Origin: Bacillota bacterium
GTDB taxonomy: Bacteria; Bacillota; Clostridia; Christensenellales; Aristaeellaceae
DNA length: 8,839 bases
Reading direction: 5' to 3'
Assembly: GCA_023392515.1 (NCBI GenBank)
Contig: JAEVYX010000112.1
Coordinates: forward strand, 1-8,839
Shown: one piece after another, positions 5,533-8,839 of the stretch
How positions within the stretch are numbered: position 1 is the first letter of the stretch
How the letters are laid out: the number at the start of each line of letters is the position of its first letter
Made by a program: the position numbers and the translations under genes
Notes under the pieces: model-generated
Database searches by the model: none
Told to the model about the DNA's origin: nothing
Seen by the model: the letters and a program-made list of their open reading frames with translations, nothing else

Positions 5533-5546
5533 GGGTATAAATACCC
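5533..5546. promoter_or_regulatory. Palindrome GGGTAT-AA-ATACCC in the catalase 5' region
   Basis: A perfect 6-bp inverted repeat with a two-base centre lies 25 bases upstream of the catalase ATG. It sits in the only 58 bases between the upstream terminator and the start codon, where the promoter must be, so it may be an operator or overlap the -10. I see no convincing -35. It does not match the classic PerR box. Confidence 0.4.
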
Positions 5547-5566
5547 ATGCGGCAAAAGCATGCCCG

Positions 5567-5618
5567 AAAAAAAGGGCTTTTATGTCCCACACATACACTG
5601 TATGGGTCAAGCCCTTTT
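5567..5618 (-). terminator. Terminator of the upstream operon enclosing a 13-nt palindrome
   Basis: On the minus strand AAAAGGGCTT (5618-5609) pairs perfectly with AAGCCCTTTT (5579-5570), and the T run continues to seven Ts (5573-5567). The 29-nt loop contains CATACA-C-TGTATG (5592-5604), a perfect palindrome that would form an inner hairpin. It lies 42 bases after the stop of the gene at 5660-5869 and ends transcription of the operon beginning at 7742, ahead of the catalase. Confidence 0.75.
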
Positions 5619-5659
5619 CTCCGCGTCTCTATGCTGTTGACGGTGCTGTAACGTACTTT

Positions 5660-5869
5660 TTACCCTACGTTTTGCAGGTACACTTCATCATAGATTCTTT
5701 GCAGCGCCGCAATGCTTTCCTCCGGTTCATCCCCATTTGCAGCCCGGGCTGCTATCTCCCGGTCCAGCCGGGTCAGAAATTTCCCGATTTCCGCCGCCTG
5801 CAAAAGATCATCCGCGTTGGAAACAAGGTTCTTCAGCCGCCGCTTTTGGTCCTCCGTGATGTAAAGCAT
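5660..5869 (-). CDS. Small protein of unknown function, DQKxRLK family, copy 2
   Basis: A 69-residue soluble protein, paralogue of 2357-2563. Shared landmarks are MxY at the start, DQK at 7-9, RLK at 11-13, AD at 19-20, LL at 22-23, FL at 31-32, LDxEI at 35-39 and the end IYxExxxQN. The ATG at 5869 is fixed by the homology and by a G-rich site GGGGGAGGG six bases upstream. It starts 70 bases after the peptidoglycan-binding protein gene, with no terminator between, and precedes the terminator at 5567-5618, so the two are likely co-transcribed. The middle (40-55, ARAANGDEPEES) is diverged from copy 1. Function unknown. Confidence 0.8.
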   Translation of the reverse strand: MLYITEDQKRRLKNLVSNADDLLQAAEIGKFLTRLDREIAARAANGDEPEESIAALQRIYDEVYLQNVG

Positions 5870-5939
5870 CCCAATCCCTCCCCCGCATATGTACTTCCCT
5901 TGTCCTGTACTGCATTGTATGCCGGGGCTTGCCTGTACA

Positions 5940-7742
5940 TCACTCCCGCAGTTTGTTGATGGTGTCCGCATCCGCAAGGCCGGTAACCCCAAGGCCTTGA
6001 TTGGTTTGATACAGGCTTACAGCATCCTTCGTGGTGAGATCGTAAACACCGTTTTGCGTCACACCCAGTTTTTGCTGCAGCCAGGTCACAGCCTCGGCCG
6101 AAGTGTACGTCGTGCCCAATATGCCGTTCAACTCCGCCGTAAAGGCATCCAGCTGCTCGTTTGTAATCACCTGCACCGGCGCCGGGGTGGGGGTAGGTGT
6201 GGGCGTCGGGGTAGGTGTTGGTGTCGGTGTGGGCGTGGGCGTGGGGGTCGGGTCCGGCGCGGGGGTGGGCGTCGCAGTCGGCACAGGGGTGGGCGTAGGC
6301 ACCGGGGTGGGCGTCGCGGGCGTATAGCCGAACAGTTTCTTCAGAAGATTCTTGTCAGCCGTTTTCCCTTTTCCTTCTTCACCAATGGCTTTTAAAAACG
6401 CCTGTACAGCCGCCACTGTATCCTTGTCATAGGAACTGTTGGCTTCTTTTGAAAGGAAGCCCCACTTGCGCAGGCATTCCTGCATCTCCTTTACCCGATA
6501 GCCGGTATCCCCCGCCTTCAGGGTGATGTATTCATCGCATTTCGGCGCGTCCTTTTTATACAGCGCCTTCAGCGTGCGCGTACCCGCGACGCCGTCGCTC
6601 TTCAAATCCACCTTTTTTTGGAACAGGATGACAGCCTCCTTGGTGCGGGTGCCAAAGTCGCCGTCCATGGGCTCGGCCAGATAGCCCAATTCCCGCAGGC
6701 GGTTTTGCAGCTTTTCCACGCGAATGCCTGAGGAGCCTTTTTTCAGCGTCACATACGTTACGAATTTGGGCGCATCATCATCAAACAGTCTTTGCTGTAT
6801 GGTATCCGTTGCAACGCCATTCTGGGTTGCGCCGATTGCGTCCTGAAAATAGCGAACGGCCCGCTTTGTAGACGAACCAAATACGCCATCGGTGGAACCG
6901 CTGCTGTAGCCCAGTTCATTCAGCCGACTTTGCAAATCCTTCACATTTTCACCCTGGGAGCCCAGGGAAAGCTTTTCGTAAGTAGACGTGAGCACGGGGG
7001 TAACCGGCGGCGCCGTGGGGACGGGCGTTAAAGTCGCAGTCGGCTGCACAGGCACTATGGTAGGATCGGGCGCCGGAAAATATCGGATCAGGCTGTCGGT
7101 CACCGTCAAGCCCGCAAAATCCCCCTCCGCTTCCACCTTCGCGCTTTTCACATCATAGGGGAAGGCCGGATCGGCGGAAGCCACCTGCTTGCCCCCCAGC
7201 TGTACCGTGATTCCCCCTGTACGCTGGGCGCTTGCCTGCTGATAAAGGCCAACCCCCACAAGCAGTGTGCCATCGGCATTTTCGGCGCAGCGCTCAATCA
7301 TGATATAGGCCTGCTCCCCGTAAGCCATTTGAAGGCGATAGGTATTCACATTTACATCATACATGATGGATGTCATGGTGCTGGGAATTTCCGGCAGGTT
7401 CACGGCCCCGCCGAAGGAGGCCGCCGCATATTCCTGCATCACCGATGCGGGAACGATCAACTGCCCCTGGGCTTCCTGCCTCACCAGCGTATTTTGAAAC
7501 CCCCAGTTTACACCGCACAAATACAACTGGGTCCAGAAGAATTCCGGGCTGCCTGGATCATAGGCAGCGCCCCCTTCTTTCACCATGCTCCGGGCCAGGC
7601 TGTCCAGAACGGGTATCATACGGTACAGCCGCCCATCCAGCGTTTGCGTAGAAACCAGCTGGGTGAACTGCCCCGATTCCGCCAAGGCTGCGCAAGAGAC
7701 GGCAAGCAGCGCCGCCATGACAATGCAAAGCAACTTTTTCAT
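5940..7742 (-). CDS. Secreted peptidoglycan-binding protein with threonine-proline linker
   Basis: A 600-residue exported protein, likely bound to the cell wall. A signal peptide occupies 1-21 (KK, then a hydrophobic core, cleavage after ALA). A lipoprotein reading through the cysteine at 17 is possible but the lipobox fits poorly. Residues 22-222 form an unrecognised N-terminal domain with two cysteines. A proline-rich linker (223-250) leads to three PG_binding_1-type repeats at about 256-320, 329-395 and 404-471; the first two keep the LxxGSxGxxVxxLQxRLxxLGY pattern, the third is diverged. A TP-rich linker (473-522) joins a fourth, degenerate PG-binding repeat (528-599). No catalytic motif is seen, so it probably binds glycan rather than cutting it. 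Start at 7742 is chosen for GGGAG eight bases upstream and the signal peptide; ATGs seven and five codons earlier are less supported. First gene of a two-gene operon. Confidence 0.9.
   Translation of the reverse strand: MKKLLCIVMAALLAVSCAALAESGQFTQLVSTQTLDGRLYRMIPVLDSLARSMVKEGGAAYDPGSPEFFWTQLYLCGVNWGFQNTLVRQEAQGQLIVPASVMQEYAAASFGGAVNLPEIPSTMTSIMYDVNVNTYRLQMAYGEQAYIMIERCAENADGTLLVGVGLYQQASAQRTGGITVQLGGKQVASADPAFPYDVKSAKVEAEGDFAGLTVTDSLIRYFPAPDPTIVPVQPTATLTPVPTAPPVTPVLTSTYEKLSLGSQGENVKDLQSRLNELGYSSGSTDGVFGSSTKRAVRYFQDAIGATQNGVATDTIQQRLFDDDAPKFVTYVTLKKGSSGIRVEKLQNRLRELGYLAEPMDGDFGTRTKEAVILFQKKVDLKSDGVAGTRTLKALYKKDAPKCDEYITLKAGDTGYRVKEMQECLRKWGFLSKEANSSYDKDTVAAVQAFLKAIGEEGKGKTADKNLLKKLFGYTPATPTPVPTPTPVPTATPTPAPDPTPTPTPTPTPTPTPTPTPTPTPAPVQVITNEQLDAFTAELNGILGTTYTSAEAVTWLQQKLGVTQNGVYDLTTKDAVSLYQTNQGLGVTGLADADTINKLRE
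6178..6323 (-). repeat. Low-complexity Thr-Pro coding repeat
   Basis: Hexanucleotide-like repeats encode about 49 residues rich in TP, with VP and AP variants. The plus (template) strand is correspondingly G-rich, with many runs of three to five Gs. Such tracts often vary in length between strains by slippage, in multiples of six bases here. Confidence 0.85.
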
Positions 7743-7836
7743 GTATTTCACTCCCATCTTCATCCCATAAACGCTCCAATCTGAGCATCCAATGATTAGA
7801 CGATGGCCTCATGGGTTTTGGTCCCAGTTTTCACGT

Positions 7837-7865
7837 ATTTTACATCTTTGTTACATCTGTATCAA
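7837..7865 (-). promoter_or_regulatory. Promoter of the peptidoglycan-binding protein operon
   Basis: On the minus strand TTGATA (7860-7865, 5 of 6) is followed by a 17-base spacer and TAAAAT (7837-7842, 5 of 6). Transcription would start near 7830 with a leader of about 88 nt. The spacer and -10 carry a direct repeat of GATGTAA, 11 bases apart. Confidence 0.7.
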
Positions 7866-7910
7866 ACGAAAACCGTCCGCCGGAATAAGGGTGGGGTGTG
7901 GAAGCAGCCG

Positions 7911-7937
7911 AAAAAAAGCCTGCAGGCGGCTGCAGGC
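7911..7937 (-). terminator. Terminator of the right-hand small-gene cluster
   Basis: GCCTGCAG (7918-7925) and CTGCAGGC (7930-7937) form a perfect 8-bp stem with a four-base loop, followed on the minus strand by seven Ts (A tract at 7911-7917). It lies 42 bases after the stop of the gene at 7980. Confidence 0.9.
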
Positions 7938-7979
7938 AGGCAAATGCCGGAAGGAACACACCCTGGCCCTTCCCCCTTT

Positions 7980-8324
7980 TCAAACCTCTTTTTCGCCTTG
8001 ACGCGCGCACAAATAGGTGTCCAGAATCTTCAGATTGTGCAAAAAGGGCTCCTTTTCAGAGCTTGCAAAACCATCGATAAATCCCGCTTTCAAGAATCTC
8101 CTTATATCTTCATATGCATCGCCTTGCTTGACTTCAAGGTTGACAAGGGACCTGTCATATGCGATGCGCACTTCCCTATCACCGTAAACGGTCAGGCAGA
8201 GATTAAACATATCAAAGGGTGCATCCAGGATTTCAAGCTCTCCCATTTCCACGTTTGAATGCCAGTATTGGTTTATCCATTCTTTCATCTTTTGCAGATT
8301 GTCGTTTCCTCTTCTGCTTAACAT
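7980..8324 (-). CDS. Hypothetical protein, 114 aa
   Basis: A soluble 114-residue protein I do not recognise with confidence. A basic N-terminus is followed by an amphipathic helix with Trp16 and Trp21, then ELEILDAP (29-36) and several likely beta strands (LCLTVYG 42-48, VRIAYD 52-57, LVNLEVKQ 60-67), a helix at 70-81 and an acidic tail. The small size, strand-rich core and position last in a row of unrelated small genes recall immunity-type proteins (loosely Imm53-like), but this is a weak guess. The start is set by AGGAGG at 8333-8338, eight bases upstream of the ATG. The stop is followed by a strong terminator, so this is the end of the transcript. The 67-nt gap to the upstream gene suggests co-transcription. 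Confidence 0.75.
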   Translation of the reverse strand: MLSRRGNDNLQKMKEWINQYWHSNVEMGELEILDAPFDMFNLCLTVYGDREVRIAYDRSLVNLEVKQGDAYEDIRRFLKAGFIDGFASSEKEPFLHNLKILDTYLCARQGEKEV

Positions 8325-8391
8325 ACCGATATCCTCCTAGGCGTTCGAGAATGCCTTCAAGCGAACCATCCACGCCAATCAGAACGCGCCG

Positions 8392-8628
8392 TTACCCAAT
8401 GGCAATAAACTCTTCATCCGGTGCTCCCATTTTTTCAATCACCCTGCGCAGATGCGGGTAAAAGAAGCGTAAATCCGCCTCGGTATCATTGGCAGCGGGA
8501 ATCTGACAATTCAATGCCCTTGTTTTCTTATCATAAGCAATGCGCCCGTCCAAATCCCTGGTTTCTCTGCTATATGCGTATACGATTATTTTGTCATCGT
8601 CCAGTAGTTTTTTCAGTTTCCACCACAT
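8392..8628 (-). CDS. Hypothetical protein, 78 aa
   Basis: A 78-residue soluble protein. It opens with MWWKLKKLL, then VYAYSRETRDLDG (16-28), RIAYDKKT (29-36) and a C-terminal part ending PDEEFIAIG. The YAYSRE...DG.I.YD pattern seems to me typical of short uncharacterised Clostridia proteins, but I cannot name a family. The ATG at 8628 is chosen over the upstream in-frame TTG at 8679, which has no ribosome binding site; the site before 8628 (GGGGAAAC) is only fair. It lies between the DAPxxAKKS family member (ends 8720) and the 114-residue gene (starts 8324), with gaps of 91 and 67 bases. It shares the short string RIAYD with the next protein, which may be chance. Confidence 0.7.
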   Translation of the reverse strand: MWWKLKKLLDDDKIIVYAYSRETRDLDGRIAYDKKTRALNCQIPAANDTEADLRFFYPHLRRVIEKMGAPDEEFIAIG

Positions 8629-8719
8629 GACTTTGTTTCCCCGCTTTCCCCATGCGGATTTTTCCAGCAATCTTATCAACTATCGCATGATACCGTATAC
8701 AAAAGTTCAATGGACCGCA

Positions 8720-8839
8720 TTACATCTCCCAATCCGGGTGCTTTGCATGCTCTTTTTGAACTTCTTTCCACATTTCAAAGCTCTTTTTTGCCCTCTCGGG
8801 AGCATCCTCCCGGATTTGAAATGTATCGTTTTCATCATC
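8720..8839 (-). CDS. Small protein of unknown function, DDEND/DAPxxAKKS family, copy 2 (5' end beyond right edge)
   Basis: The last 39 codons and the TAA stop are visible. The sequence starts DDENDTFQIRED, continues APERAKKSFEMWKEVQ and ends HPDWEM. It aligns without gaps to residues 20-50 of the 58-residue protein at 2662-2838, so about 19 residues are expected beyond the edge. The C-terminal tails differ completely. Here it is followed by the 78- and 114-residue genes, while copy 1 is followed by a DQKxRLK family gene, so family members are shuffled among different neighbours. Function unknown. Confidence 0.75.
   Translation of the reverse strand, partial: DDENDTFQIREDAPERAKKSFEMWKEVQKEHAKHPDWEM

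Noticed and set aside
5592..5604. PerR or Fur box upstream of the catalase
   Set aside because: CATACA-C-TGTATG is palindromic but does not match the usual PerR or Fur consensus, and it lies in the loop of a terminator.
5510..5610. Catalase start at the upstream TTG (5610), adding 34 residues
   Set aside because: The added part runs through an intrinsic terminator and shows no similarity to catalase N-termini.
3328..5640. Two long plus-strand reading frames (371 and 387 codons) opposite the catalase
   Set aside because: They are antisense shadows of a catalase with high GC at third positions; their proteins show no domain and no ribosome binding sites.
8220..8358. 46-codon minus-strand frame overlapping the start of the 114-residue gene, starting with VDGSLEGIL
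   Set aside because: It overlaps a better-supported gene with a perfect AGGAGG site and has no binding site of its own.

Overview
The window looks like chromosomal DNA of a low-redundancy, moderately GC-rich Firmicute, most likely a gut- or rumen-type Clostridia, possibly Christensenellales-like. The basis is AGGAGG-type ribosome binding sites, intrinsic terminators with long U tracts, and a secreted protein that combines peptidoglycan-binding repeats with a threonine-proline linker. The lineage is an inference from style and is not proven. Only one gene is on the plus strand, a short-chain dehydrogenase. All other genes read on the minus strand.

Region 1 (1-1594) is a divergent sugar-phosphate pair. 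The 5' part of a fructose-6-phosphate aldolase/transaldolase-like gene runs off the left edge on the minus strand. It is back to back with a sorbitol-6-phosphate 2-dehydrogenase-like SDR on the plus strand. Together they could oxidise a hexitol phosphate to fructose-6-phosphate and split it to dihydroxyacetone and glyceraldehyde-3-phosphate.

Region 2 (1595-2356) has no gene that I would accept. It is filled with mosaic repeats: a 63-bp palindromic element (also present at 459-521), a 144-bp block present twice without length change and ending in two 32-bp tandem units, and two very strong GC hairpins, one with a UUCG loop when read on the minus strand. In the first copy the 144-bp block sits inside a split copy of the 63-bp element.

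Region 3 (2357-3314) holds two tiny minus-strand genes of unknown function behind a good extended -10 promoter and a leader of about 255 nt. Both belong to families that recur in this window: a 68/69-residue family (2357-2563 and 5660-5869) and a 58-residue family (2662-2838 and, cut by the right edge, 8720-8839).

Region 4 (3315-5618) is a large-subunit, clade-2 heme catalase with a C-terminal DJ-1/class I glutamine amidotransferase-like domain. It is closed by a strong terminator and separated from the upstream operon by another terminator that encloses a 13-nt palindrome.

Region 5 (5619-7865) is a two-gene operon: a secreted 600-residue peptidoglycan-binding protein followed by the second copy of the 69-residue family, with a clear promoter ahead of it. 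Region 6 (7911-8839) is a row of small unknown genes (114, 78 and a partial of probably about 58 residues), closed by a terminator. Their layout resembles arrays of orphan immunity-type or other small accessory genes, but the sequence alone does not assign a function.
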